Below, in pieces: positions 1 through 13,100 of a stretch of DNA of 64,000 nucleotides. Source of the DNA: Luidia sarsii (taxonomy: Eukaryota; Echinodermata; Asteroidea; Paxillosida; Luidiidae); NCBI GenBank assembly GCA_949987565.1, contig OX465121.1:5563590-5627589 (forward strand), written 5' to 3'. The position numbers were made by a program, and so were the translations under genes. The notes beneath the pieces were generated by a model that saw only the letters and a list, made by a program, of their open reading frames with translations, ran no database searches and was not told the origin of the DNA. Within the stretch, counting starts at the first letter, position 1; the number at the start of each line of letters is the position of its first letter.

Positions 1-1150
1 GTGGGCACAGACCAGTACACAACAGTCAGTCGGCAGAGTGTACCTGGTCAGAAAAATACACTTTGCAAGTTAATATCTCCTTCATTATAATCTTGACGAA
101 GCTGAAAGTTGGTCTGCTAACAGGCCTTGAGAAAACCTATCGATCAGTATTAATAAATCTGAAATCGAGCAAAGCATCATGAATATATGATCAAGCAAAG
201 AGAACTAACCTCTCTCAGCTAGGCAGCTTGTATGTGCACAGACCAGTACACAACAGTCAGTCGGGAGAGTTTACCTGGAAAGAAAAATATACTTTGCAAG
301 TTCATATCTCCTTCATTATAATCTTGACGAAGCTGAAAGTTAGTCTGCTAACAGGCCTTGAGAAAACCTATAGATCAGTATTAATAAATCTGAAATCGAG
401 CAAAGCATCATGAATATATGATCAAGCAAAGAGAACTAACCTCTGTCAGCTAGGCAGCTTGTATATGCACAGACCAGTACACAACAGTCAGTCGGCAGAG
501 TGTACCTGGTGAGAAAAATACACTTTGCAAGTTAATATCTCCTTCATTATAATCTTGACGAAACTGAAATTTGGTCTGCTAACAGGCCTTGAGAAAACCT
601 ATCGATCAGTATCAATAAATCTGAAATCGAGCAAAGCATCATGAATATATGATCAAGCAAAGAGAACTAACCTCTCTCAGCTAGGCAGCTTGTATGTGCA
701 CAGACCAGTACACAACAGTCAGTCGGGAGAGTTTACCTGGAAAGAAAAATATACTTTGCAAGTTCATATCTCCTTCATTATAATCTTGACGACGCTGAAA
801 GTTAGTCTGCTAACAGGCCTTGAGAAAACCTATAGATGAGTATTAATAAATCTGAAATCGAGCAAAGCATCATGAATATATGATCAAGCAAAGAGAACTA
901 ACCTCTGTCAGCTAGGCAGCTTGTATATGCACAGACCAGTACACAACAGTCAGTCGGCAGAGTTTACCTGGAAAGAAAAATAAACATTGCAAGTTCTTAT
1001 CTCCTTCATTATATTCTTGACGAAGCTGAAATTTGGTCTGCTAACAGGCCTTGAGAAAACCTATAGATCAGTATTAATAAATCTGAAATCGAGCAAAGCA
1101 TCATGAATATATGATCAAGCAAAAAGAACTAACCTCTGTCAGCTAGGCAG

Positions 1151-3230
1151 CTTGTATGCACACAGACCAGTACACAACAGTCAGTCGGCAGAGTTTACCT
1201 GGAAAGAAAAATAAACATTGCAAGTTCTTATCTCCTTCATTATATTCTTGACGAAGCTGAAATTTGGTCTGCTAACAGGCCTTGAGAAAACCTATCGATC
1301 AGTATTAATAAATCTGCAATCGAGCAAAGCATCATGAATATATGATCAAGCAAAGAGAACTAACCTCTGTCAGCTAGGCAGCTTGTATGTGCACAGTCCA
1401 GTACACAACAGTCAGTCGGCAGAGTTTACCTGGAAAGAAAAAAAAACTTTGCAAGTTCACATCTCCTTCATTATAATCTTGACGAAGCTGAAATTTGGTC
1501 TGCTAACAGGCCTTGAGAAAACCTATCGATCAGTATTAATAAATCTGAAATCAAGCAAAGCATCATGAATATATGATAAAGCAAAGAGAACTAACCTCTG
1601 TCAGCTAGGCAGCTTGTATATGCACAGACCAGTACACAACAGTCAGTCGGCAGAGTTTACCTGGAAAGAAAAAAAAACTTTGCAAGTTCACATCTCCTTC
1701 ATTATAATCTTGACGAAGCTGAAACTTGGTCTGCTAACAGGGCTCGAGAAAACCTATCGATCAGTTGTAATAAATCTGAAATCGAGCAAAGCATCATAAA
1801 TATATGATCAAGCAAATAGAACTAACCTCTGTTAGCTAGGCAGCTTGTCTGTGCAGAGACCAGTACACAACAGTCAGTCGGCAGAGTGTACCTGGTAAGA
1901 AAAATACACTTTGCAAGTTAATATCTCCTTCATCATAATCTTGGCGAAGCTGAAATTTGGTCTGCTAACAGGCCTTGAGAATACCTATCGATCAGTATTA
2001 ATAAAACTGAAATCGAGCAAAGCATCATGAATATGTGATCAAGCAAAGAGAACTAACCTCTGTCAGCTAGGCAGCTTGTGTGGGCACAGACCAGTACACA
2101 ACAGTCAGTCGGCAGAGTGTACCTGGTAAGAAAAATACACTTTGCAAGTTAATATCTCCTTCATTATAATCTTGACGAAACTGAAACTTGGTCTGCTAAC
2201 AGGGCTCGAGAAAACCTATCGATCAGTTGTAATAAATCTGAAATCGAGCAAAGCATCATAAATATATGATCAAGCAAATAGAAGTAACCTCTGATAGCTA
2301 GGCAGCTTGTCTGTGCAGAGACCAGTACACAACAGTCAGTCGGCAGAGTGTACCTGGTAAGAAAAATACACTTTGCAAGTTAATATCTCCTTCATCATAA
2401 TCTTGGCGAAGCTGAAATTTGGTCTGCTAACAGGCCTTGAGAATACCTATCGATCAGTATTAATAAATCTGAAATCGAGCAAAGCATCATGAATATGTGA
2501 TCAAGCAAAGACAACTAACCTCTGTCAGCTAGGCAGCTTGTGTGGGCACATACCAGTACACAACAGTCAGTCGGCAGAGTGTACCTGGTAAGAAAAATAC
2601 ACTTTGCAAGTTAATATCTCCTTCATTATAATCTTGACGAAGCTAAAAATTGGTCTGCTAACAGGCCTTGAGAAAACCTATCGATCAGTATGAATAAATC
2701 TGAAATCGAGCAAAGCATCATGAATATATGATCAAGCAAAGAGAACTAACCTCTGTCAGCTAGGCAGCTTGTATATGCACAGACCAGTACACAACAGTCA
2801 GTCGGCAGAGTTTACCTGGAAAAAAAAATATACTTTGCAAGTTCATATCTCCTTTATTATAATCTTGACGAAGCTGAAAGTTGGTCTGCTAACAGGCCTT
2901 GAGAAAACCTATCGATCAGAATTAATAAATCTGAAATCGAGCAAAGCATCATGAATATATGATCAAGCAAAGAGAACTAACCTCTGTCAGCTAGGCAGCT
3001 TGTATATGCACAGACCAGTACACAACAGTCAGTCGGCAGAGTGTACCTGGTGAGAAAAATACACTTTGCAAGTTAATATCTCCTTCATTATAATCTTGAC
3101 GAAACTGAAACTTGGTCTGCTAACAGGGCTCGAGGAAACCTATCGATCAGTTGTAATAAATCTGAAATCGAGCAAAGCATCATGAATATATGATCAAGCA
3201 AAGAGAACTAACCTCTGTCAGCTAGGCAGC
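1151..3230 (+). repeat. Nine-monomer block, copy 1 (partner at 5770-7849)
   Basis: Nine consecutive monomers recur in the same order 4619 bp downstream. The pairing is recognisable by rare shared variants: CTGCAATCG (about 1315 and 5934), the TCTGTGCAGAGACC monomers, AAAACTGAAATCG (about 2004 and 6623) and GAAGTAACC (2283 and 6901). Similarity falls away at both ends: the preceding and following monomers are of different classes. Confidence 0.8.
1613..2767 (+). repeat. Five-monomer higher-order unit (C-block), example 1
   Basis: This is a recurring pentamer of 1155 bp. It starts with a monomer containing an A9 tract and GGGCTCGAG, followed by TCTGTGCAG, TGTGGGCACAG, TCTGTGCAG and TGTGGGCACAT monomers. 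It is usually followed by a monomer with GATCAGAATTAATAAA. The same order recurs at about 6232, 19861, 24712, 57045 and 61894. Related but altered versions start near 10159, 12010 and 27485; the one at 27485 is one monomer shorter. Confidence 0.8.
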
Positions 3231-5769
3231 TTGTATATGCACAGACCAGTACACAACAGTCAGTCGGCAGAGTGTACCTGGTGAGAAAAATATACTTTGC
3301 AAGTTAATATCTCCTTCATTATAATCTTGACGAAACTGAAATTTGGTCTGCTAACAGGCCTTGAGAAAACCTATCGATCAGTATCAATAAATCTGAAATC
3401 AAGCAAAGCATCATGAATATATGATCAAGCAAAGAGAACTAACCTCTCTCAGCTAGGCAGCTTGTATGTGCACAGACCAGTACACAACAGTCAGTCGGGA
3501 GAGTTTACCTGGAAAGAAAAATATACTTTGCAAGTTCATATCTCCTTCATTATAATCTTGACGAAACTGAAACTTGGTCTGCTAACAGGGCTCGAGAAAA
3601 CCTATCGATCAGTTGTAATAAATCTGAAATCGAGCAAAGCATCATGAATATATGATCAAGCAAAGAGAACTAACCTCTGTCAGCTAGGCAGCTTGTATAT
3701 GCACAGACCAGTACACAACAGTCAGTCGGCAGAGTGTACCTGGTAAGAAAAATACACTTTGCAAGTTAATATCTCCTTTATTATAATCTTGACGAAGCTG
3801 AAAGTTGGTCTGCTAACAGGCCTTGAGAAAACCTATCGATCAGTATTAATAAATCTGAAATCGAGCAAAGCATCATGAATATATGATTAAGCAAAGAGAA
3901 CTAACCTCTGTCAGCTAGGCAGCTTGTATATGCACAGACCAGTACACAACAGTCAGTCGGCAGAGTTTACCTGGAAAGAAAAATAAACATTGCAAGTTCT
4001 TATCTCCTTCATTATATTCTTGACGAAGCTGAAATTTGGTCTGCTAACAGGCCTTGAGAAAACCTATCGATCAGTATTAATAAATCTGAAATGGAGCAAA
4101 GCATCATGAATATATGATCAAGCAAAGAGAACTAACCTCTGTCAGCTAGGCAGCTTGTATATGCACAGACCAGTACACAGCAGTCAGTCGGCAGAGTTTA
4201 CCTGGAAAGAAAAATATACTTTGCAAGTTCATATCTCCTTTATTATAATCTTGACGAAGCTGAAAGTTGGTCTGCTAACAGGCCTTGAGAAAACCTATCG
4301 ATCAGAATTAATAAATCTGAAATCGAGCAAAGCATCATGAATATATGATCAAGCAAAGAGAACTAACCTCTGTCAGCTAGGCAGCTTGTATATGCACAGA
4401 CCAGTACACAACAGTCAGTCGGCAGAGTGTACCTGGTGAGAAAAATACACTTTGCAAGTTAATATCTCCTTCATTATAATCTTGACGAAACTGAAATTTG
4501 GTCTGCTAACAGGCCTTGAGAAAACCTATCGATCAGTATCAATAAATCTGAAATCGAGCAAAGCATCATGAATATATGATCAAGCAAAGAGAACTAACCT
4601 CTCTCAGCTAGGCAGCTTGTATGTGCACAGACCAGTACACAACAGTCAGTCGGGAGAGTTTACCTGGAAAGAAAAATATACTTTGCAAGTTCATATCTCC
4701 TTCATTATAATCTTGACGACGCTGAAAGTTAGTCTGCTAACAGGCCTTGAGAAAACCTATAGATGAGTATTAATAAATCTGAAATCGAGCAAAGCATCAT
4801 GAATATATGATCAAGCAAAAAGAACTAACCTCTGTCAGCTAGGCAGCTTGTATGCACACAGACCAGTACACAACAGTCAGTCGGCAGAGTTTACCTGGAA
4901 AGAAAAATAAACATTGCAAGTTCTTATCTCCTTTATTATATTCTTGACGAAGCTGAAAGTTGGTCTGCTAACAGGCCTTGAGAAAACCTATCGATCAGTA
5001 TTAATAAATCTGAAATCGAGCAAAGCATCATGAATATATGATCAAGCAAAGAGAACTAACCTCTGTCAGCTAGGCAGCTTGTATATGCACAGACCAGTAC
5101 ACAACAGTCAGTCGGCAGAGTTTACCTGGAAAGAAAAATATCATTGCAAGTTCTTATCTCCTTCATTATATTCTTGACGAAGCTGAAATTTGGTCTGCTA
5201 ACAGGCCTTGAGAAAACCTATCGATCAGTATTAATAAATCTGAAATCAAGCAAAGCATCATGAATATATGATAAAGCAAAGAGAACTAACCTCTGTCAGC
5301 TAGGCAGCTTGTATATGCACAGACCAGTACACAACAGTCAGTCGGCAGAGTGTACCTGGTGAGAAAAATACACTTTGCAAGTTAATATCTCCTTCATTAT
5401 AATCTTGACGAAACTGAAATTTGGTCTGCTAACAGGCATTGAGAAAACCTATTGATCAGTATCAATAAATCTGAAATCGAGCAAAGCATCATGAATATAT
5501 GATCAAGCAAAGAGAACTAACCTCTCTCAGCTAGGCAGCTTGTATGTGCACAGACCAGTACACAACAGTCAGTCGGGAGAGTTTACCTGGAAATAAAAAT
5601 ATACTTTGCAAGTTCATATCTCCTTCATTATAATCTTGACGAAGCTGAAAGTTAGTCTGCTAACAGGCCTTGAGAAAACCTATAGATCAGTATTAATAAA
5701 TCTGAAATCGAGCAAAGCATCATGAATATATGATCAAGCAAAAAGAACTAACCTCTGTCAGCTAGGCAG

Positions 5770-7849
5770 CTTGTATGCACACAGACCAGTACACAACAGT
5801 CAGTCGGCAGAGTTTACCTGGAAAGAAAAATAAACATTGCAAGTTCTTATCTCCTTCATTATATTCTTGACGAAGCTGAAATTTGGTCTGCTAACAGGCC
5901 TTGAGAAAACCTATCGATCAGTATTAATAAATCTGCAATCGAGCAAAGCATCATGAATATATGATCAAGCAAAGAGAACTAACCTCTGTCAGCTAGGCAG
6001 CTTGTATGTGCACAGTCCAGTACACAACAGTCAGTCGGCAGAGTTTACCTGGAAAGAAAAAAAACCTTTGCAAGTTCACATCTCCTTCATTATAATCTTG
6101 ACGAAGCTGAAATTTGGTCTGCTAACAGGCCTTGAGAAAACCTATCGATCAGTATTAATAAATCTGAAATCAAGCAAAGCATCATGAATATATGATAAAG
6201 CAAAGAGAACTAACCTCTGTCAGCTAGGCAGCTTGTATATGCACAGACCAGTACACAACAGTCAGTCGGCAGAGTTTACCTGGAAAGAAAAAAAAACTTT
6301 GCAAGTTCACATCTCCTTCATTATAATCTTGACGAAGCTGAAACTTGGTCTGCTAACAGGGCTCGAGAAAACCTATCGATCAGTTGTAATAAATCTGAAA
6401 TCGAGCAAAGCATCATAAATATATGATCAAGCAAATAGAACTAACCTCTGTTAGCTAGGCAGCTTGTCTGTGCAGAGACCAGTACACAACAGTCAGTCGG
6501 CAGAGTGTACCTGGTAAGAAAAATACACTTTGCAAGTTAATATCTCCTTCATCATAATCTTGGCGAAGCTGAAATTTGGTCTGCTAACAGGCCTTGAGAA
6601 TACCTATCGATCAGTATTAATAAAACTGAAATCGAGCAAAGCATCATGAATATGTGATCAAGCAAAGAGAACTAACCTCTGTCAGCTAGGCAGCTTGTGT
6701 GGGCACAGACCAGTACACAACAGTCAGTCGGCAGAGTGTACCTGGTAAGAAAAATACACTTTGCAAGTTAATATCTCCTTCATTATAATCTTGACGAAAC
6801 TGAAACTTGGTCTGCTAACAGGGCTCGAGAAAACCTATCGATCAGTTGTAATAAATCTGAAATCGAGCAAAGCATCATAAATATATGATCAAGCAAATAG
6901 AAGTAACCTCTGATAGCTAGACAGCTTGTCTGTGCAGAGACCAGTACACAACAGTCAGTCGGCAGAGTGTACCTGGTAAGAAAAATACACTTTGCAAGTT
7001 AATATCTCCTTCATCATAATCTTGGCGAAGCTGAAATTTGGTCTGCTAACAGGCCTTGAGAATACCTATCGATCAGTATTAATAAATCTGAAATCGAGCA
7101 AAGCATCATGAATATGTGATCAAGCAAAGACAACTAACCTCTGTCAGCTAGGCAGCTTGTGTGGGCACATACCAGTACACAACAGTCAGTCGGCAGAGTG
7201 TACCTGGTAAGAAAAATACACTTTGCAAGTTAATATCTCCTTCATTATAATCTTGACGAAGCTGAAAGTTGGTCTGCTAACAGGCCTTGAGAAAACCTAT
7301 CGATCAGTATGAATAAATCTGAAATCGAGCAAAGCATCATGAATATATGATCAAGCAAAGAGAACTAACCTCTGTCAGCTAGGCAGCTTGTATATGCACA
7401 GACCAGTACACAACAGTCAGTCGGCAGAGTTTACCTGGAAAGAAAAATATACTTTGCAAGTTCATATCTCCTTTATTATAATCTTGACGAAGCTGAAAGT
7501 TGGTCTGCTAACAGGCCTTGAGAAAACCTATCGATCAGAATTAATAAATCTGAAATCGAGCAAAGCATCATGAATATATGATCAAGCAAAGAGAACTAAC
7601 CTCTGTCAGCTAGGCAGCTTGTATATGCACAGACCAGTACACAACAGTCAGTCGGCAGAGTGTACCTGGTGAGAAAAATACACTTTGCAAGTTAATATCT
7701 CCTTCATTATAATCTTGACGAAACTGAAACTTGGTCTGCTAACAGGGCTCGAGGAAACCTATCGATCAGTTGTAATAAATCTGAAATCGAGCAAAGCATC
7801 ATGAATATATGATCAAGCAAAGAGAACTAATCTCTGTCAGCTAGGCAGC
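5770..7849 (+). repeat. Nine-monomer block, copy 2 (partner at 1151-3230)
   Basis: This is the second copy of the block at 1151-3230, spaced 4619 bp (20 monomers minus one base). It differs by scattered substitutions, for example AAAACC instead of AAAACTTT in the A-rich tract at about 6060, and GCTAGACAGC at about 6918. This level of divergence suggests a fairly recent segmental duplication or conversion within the array. Confidence 0.8.
6232..7386 (+). repeat. Five-monomer C-block, example 2
   Basis: Same monomer order and diagnostic variants as 1613-2767. It lies inside the 5770-7849 copy of the larger nine-monomer block. Confidence 0.78.
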
Positions 7850-10158
7850 TTGTGTAAGCACAGACCAGTACACAACAGTCAGTCGGCAGAGTGTACCTGG
7901 TCAGAAAAATACACTTTGCAAGTTAATATCTCCTTCATTATAATCTTGACGAAACTGAAAGTTGGTCTGCTAACAGGCCTTGAGAAAACCTATCGATCAG
8001 TATTAATAAATCTGAAATCGAGCAAAGCATCATGAATATATGATCAAGCAAAGAGAACTAACCTCTCTCAGCTAGGCAGCTTGTATGTGCACAGACCAGT
8101 ACACAACAGTCAGTCGGGAGAGTTTACCTGGAAAGAAAAATATACTTTGCAAGTTCATATCTCCTTCATTATAATCTTGACGAAGCTGGAAGTTAGTCTG
8201 CTAACAGGCCTTGAGAAAACCTATAGATCAGTATTAATAAATCTGAAATCGAGCAAAGCATCATGAATATATGATCAAGCAAAGAGAACTAACCTCTGTC
8301 AGCTAGGCAGCTTGTATATGCACAGACCAGTACACAACAGTCAGTCGGCAGAGTGTACCTGGTGAGAAAAATACACTTTGCAAGTTAATATCTCCTTCAT
8401 TATAATCTTGACGAAACTGAAATTTGGTCTGCTAACAGGCCTTGAGAAAACCTATCGATCAGTATCAATAAATCTGAAATCGAGCAAAGCATCATGAATA
8501 TATGATCAAGCAAAGAGAACTAACCTCTCTCAGCTAGGCAGCTTGTATGTGCACAGACCAGTACACAACAGTCAGTCGGGAGAGTTTACCTGGAAAGAAA
8601 AATATACTTTGCAAGTTCATATCTCCTTCATTATAATCTTGACGACGCTGAAAGTTAGTCTGCTAACAGGCCTTGAGAAAACCTATAGATGAGTATTAAT
8701 AAATCTGAAATCGAGCAAAGCATCATGAATATATGATCAAGCAAAAAGAACTAACCTCTGTCAGCTAGGCAGCTTGTATGCACACAGACCAGTACACAAC
8801 AGTCAGTCGGCAGAGTTTACCTGGAAAGAAAAATAAACATTGCAAGTTCTTATCTCCTTTATTATATTCTTGACGAAGCTGAAAGTTGGTCTGCTAACAG
8901 GCCTTGAGAAAACCTATCGATCAGTATTAATAAATCTGAAATCGAGCAAAGCATCATGAATATATGATCAAGCAAAGAGAACTAACCTCTGTCAGCTAGG
9001 CAGCTTGTATATGCACAGACCAGTACACAACAGTCAGTCGGCAGAGTTTACCTGGAAAGAAAAATAAACATTGCAAGTTCTTATCTCCTTCATTATATTC
9101 TTGACGAAGCTGAAATTTGGTCTGCTAACAGGCCTTGAGAAAACCTATCGATCAGTATTAATAAATCTGAAATCAAGCAAAGCATCATGAATATATGATA
9201 AAGCAAAGAGAACTAACCTCTGTCAGCTAGGCAGCTTGTATATGCACAGACCAGTACACAACAGTCAGTCGGCAGAGTGTACCTGGTGAGAAAAATACAC
9301 TTTGCAAGTTAATATCTCCTTCATTATAATCTTGACGAAACTGAAATTTGGTCTGCTAACAGGCCTTGAGAAAACCTATTGATCAGTATCAATAAATCTG
9401 AAATCGAGCAAAGCATCATGAATATATGATCAAGCAAAGAGAACTAACCTCTCTCAGCTAGGCAGCTTGTATGTGCACAGACCAGTACACAACAGTCAGT
9501 CGGGAGAGTTTACCTGGAAATAAAAATATACTTTGCAAGTTCATATCTCCTTCATTATAATCTTGACGAAGCTGAAAGTTAGTCTGCTAACAGGCCTTGA
9601 GAAAACCTATAGATCAGTATTAATGAATCTGAAATCGAGCAAAACATCATGAATATATGATCAAGCAAAGAGAACTAACCTCTGTCAGCTAGGCAGCTTG
9701 TATATGCACAGACCAGTACACAACAGTCAGTCGGCAGAGTGTACCTGGTGAGAAAAATACACTTTGCAAGTTAATATCTCCTTCATTATAATCTTGACGA
9801 AACTGAAATTTGGTCTGCTAACAGGCCTTGAGAAAACCTATCGATCAGTATCAATAAATCTGAAATCGAGCAAAGCATCATGAATATATGATCAAGCAAA
9901 GAGAACTAACCTCTCTCAGCTAGGCAGCTTGTATGTGCACAGACCAGTACACAACAGTCAGTCGGGAGAGTTTACCTGGAAAGAAAAATATACTTTGCAA
10001 GTTCATATCTCCTTCATTATAATCTTGACGAAGCTGAAAGTTAGTCTGCTAACAGGCCTTGAGAAAACCTATAGATCAGTATTAATAAATCTGAAATCAA
10101 GCAAAGCATCATGAATATATGATCAAGCAAAAAGAACTAACCTCTGTCAGCTAGGCAG
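7849..10158 (+). repeat. Ten-monomer block, copy 1 (partner at 21247-23556)
   Basis: Monomer order and diagnostic variants match 21247-23556 at an offset of 13398 bp (58 monomers exactly). They include the GGTCAG monomer, the GACGACGCTG plus AGATGAG monomer, the CTTTATTATATTC monomer, and the AATGAATC plus AAAACATC monomer. One difference is a TAA in the first monomer (CTTGTGTAAGC). Confidence 0.75.
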
Positions 10159-13100
10159 CTTGTATGCACACAGACCAGTACACAACAGTCAGTCGGCAGA
10201 GTTTACCTGGAAAGAAAAAAAAATTTGCAAGTTCACATCTCCTTCATTATAATCTTGACGAAGCTGAAACTTGGTCTGCTAACAGGGCTCGAGAAAACCT
10301 ATCGATCAGTTGTAATAAATCTGAAATCGAGCAAAGCATCATAAATATATGATCAAGCAAATAGAACTAACCTCTGTTAGCTAGGCAGCTTGTCTGTGCA
10401 GAGACCAGTACACAACAGTCAGTCGGCAGAGTGTACCTGGTAAGAAAAATACACTTTGCAAGTTAATATCTCCTTCATCATAATCTTGGCGAAGCTGAAA
10501 TTTGGTCTGCTAACAGGCCTTGAGAATACCTATCGATCAGTATTAATAAAACTGAAATCGAGCAAAGCATCATGAATATGTGATCAAGCAAAGAGAACTA
10601 ACCTCTGTCAGCTAGGCAGCTTGTGTGGGCACAGACCAGTACACAACAGTCAGTCGGCAGAGTGTACCTGGTAAGAAAAATACACTTTGCAAGTTAATAT
10701 CTCCTTCATTATAATCTTGACGAAACTGAAACTTGGTCTGCTAACAGGGCTCGAGAAAACCTATCGATCAGTTGTAATAAATCTGAAATCGAGCAAAGCA
10801 TCATAAATATATGATCAAGCAAATAGAAGTAACCTCTGATAGCTAGGCAGCTTGTCTGTGCAGAGACCAGTACACAACAGTCAGTCGGCAGAGTGTACCT
10901 GGTAAGAAAAATACACTTTGCAAGTTAATATCTCCTTCATCATAATCTTGGCGAAGCTGAAATTTGGTCTGCTAACAGGCCTTGAGAATACCTATCGATC
11001 AGTATTAATAAATCTGAAATCGAGCAAAGCATCATGAATATGTGATCAAGCAAAGACAACTAACCTCTGTCAGCTAGGCAGCTTGTGTGGGCACATACCA
11101 GTACACAACAGTCAGTCGGCAGAGTGTACCTGGTAAGAAAAATACACTTTGCAAGTTAATATCTCCTTCATTATAATCTTGACGAAGCTGAAAGTTGGTC
11201 TGCTAACAGGCCTTGAGAAAACCTATCGATCAGTATAAATAAATCTGAAATCGAGCAAAGCATCATGAATATATGATCAAGCAAAGAGAACTAACCTCTC
11301 TCAGCTAGGCAGCTTGTATGTGCACAGACCAGTACACAACAGTCAGTCGGGAGAGTTTACCTGGAAAGAAAAATATACTTTGCAAGTTCATATCTCCTTC
11401 ATTATAATCTTGACGACGCTGAAAGTTAGTCTGCTAACAAGCCTTGAGAAAACCTATAGATGAGTATTAATAAATCTGAAATCGAGCAAAGCATCATATA
11501 TATATGATCAAGCAAAAAGAACTAACCTCTGTCAGCTAGGCAGCTTGTATGCACACAGACCAGTACACAACAGTCAGTCGGCAGAGTTTACCTGGAAAGA
11601 AAAATAAACATTGCAAGTTCTTATCTCCTTTATTATATTCTTGACGAAGCTGAAAGTTGGTCTGCTAACAGGCCTTGAGAAAACCTATCGATCAGTATTA
11701 ATAAATCTGAAATCGAGCAAAGCATCATGAATATATGATCAAGCAAAGAGAACTAACCTCTGTCAGCTAGGCAGCTTGTATATGCACAGACCAGTACACA
11801 ACAGTCAGTCGGCAGAGTTTACCTGGAAAGAAAAATATCATTGCAAGTTCTTATCTCCTTCATTATATTCTTGACGAAGCTGAAATTTGGTCTGCTAACA
11901 GGCCTTGAGAAAACCTATCGATCAGTATTAATAAATCTGAAATCAAGCAAAGCATCATGAATATATGATAAAGCAAAGAGAACTAACCTCTGTCAGCTAG
12001 GCAGCTTGTATATGCACAGACCAGTACACAACAGTCAGTCGGCAGAGTGTACCTGGTGAGAAAAATACACTTTGCAAGTTCACATCTCCTTCATTATAAT
12101 CTTGACGAAGCTGAAACTTGGTCTGCTAACAGGGCTCGAGAAAACCTATCGATCAGTTGTAATAAATCTGAAATCGAGCAAAGCATCATAAATATATGAT
12201 CAAGCAAATAGAACTAACCTCTGTTAGCTAGGCAGCTTGTCTGTGCAGAGACCAGTACACAACAGTCAGTCGGCAGAGTGTACCTGGTAAGAAAAATACA
12301 CTTTGCAAGTTAATATCTCCTTCATCATAATCTTGGCGAAGCTGAAATTTGGTCTGCTAACAGGCCTTGAGAATACCTATCGATCAGTATTAATAAAACT
12401 GAAATCGAGCAAAGCATCATGAATATGTGATCAAGCAAAGAGAACTAACCTCTGTCAGCTAGGCAGCTTGTGTGGGCACAGACCAGTACACAACAGTCAG
12501 TCGGCAGAGTGTACCTGGTAAGAAAAATACACTTTGCAAGTTAATATCTCCTTCATTATAATCTTGACGAAACTGAAACTTGGTCTGCTAACAGGGCTCG
12601 AGAAAACCTATCGATCAGTTGTAATAAATCTGAAATCGAGCAAAGCATCATAAATATATGATCAAGCAAATAGAAGTAACCTCTGATAGCTAGGCAGCTT
12701 GTCTGTGCAGAGACCAGTACACAACAGTCAGTCGGCAGAGTGTACCTGGTAAGAAAAATACACTTTGCAAGTTAATATCTCCTTCATCATAATCTTGGCG
12801 AAGCTGAAATTTGGTCTGCTAACAGGCCTTGAGAATACCTATCGATCAGTATTAATAAATCTGAAATCGAGCAAAGCATCATGAATATGTGATCAAGCAA
12901 AGACAACTAACCTCTGTCAGCTAGGCAGCTTGTGTGGGCACATACCAGTACACAACAGTCAGTCGGCAGAGTGTACCTGGTAAGAAAAATACACTTTGCA
13001 AGTTAATATCTCCTTCATTATAATCTTGACGAAGCTGAAAGTTGGTCTGCTAACAGGCCTTGAGAAAACCTATCGATCAGTATAAATAAATCTGAAATCG

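Noticed and set aside
300..360. Hammerhead ribozyme core in the satellite (TTGACGA followed by GAAA)
   Set aside because: The invariant core C is T here, there is no room for stem II between the two core parts, and I found no matching stem I/III arms. The reverse strand also lacks a valid CTGANGA...GAAA arrangement.
228..413. Recurrent 61-codon open frames in dozens of monomers
   Set aside because: They begin mostly at TTG and not ATG, end at the same TGA or TAA in each monomer, and are broken in many sister monomers (for example AAAAATAAACATTGC gives a stop). Homogenised repeats carry identical frames without being genes.
228..458. CENP-B box in the monomer (near CAGTCGGGAG)
   Set aside because: Only the CGGG part and one further position fit. 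The required TTCG is absent at the correct spacing, so a CENP-B site is not supported.
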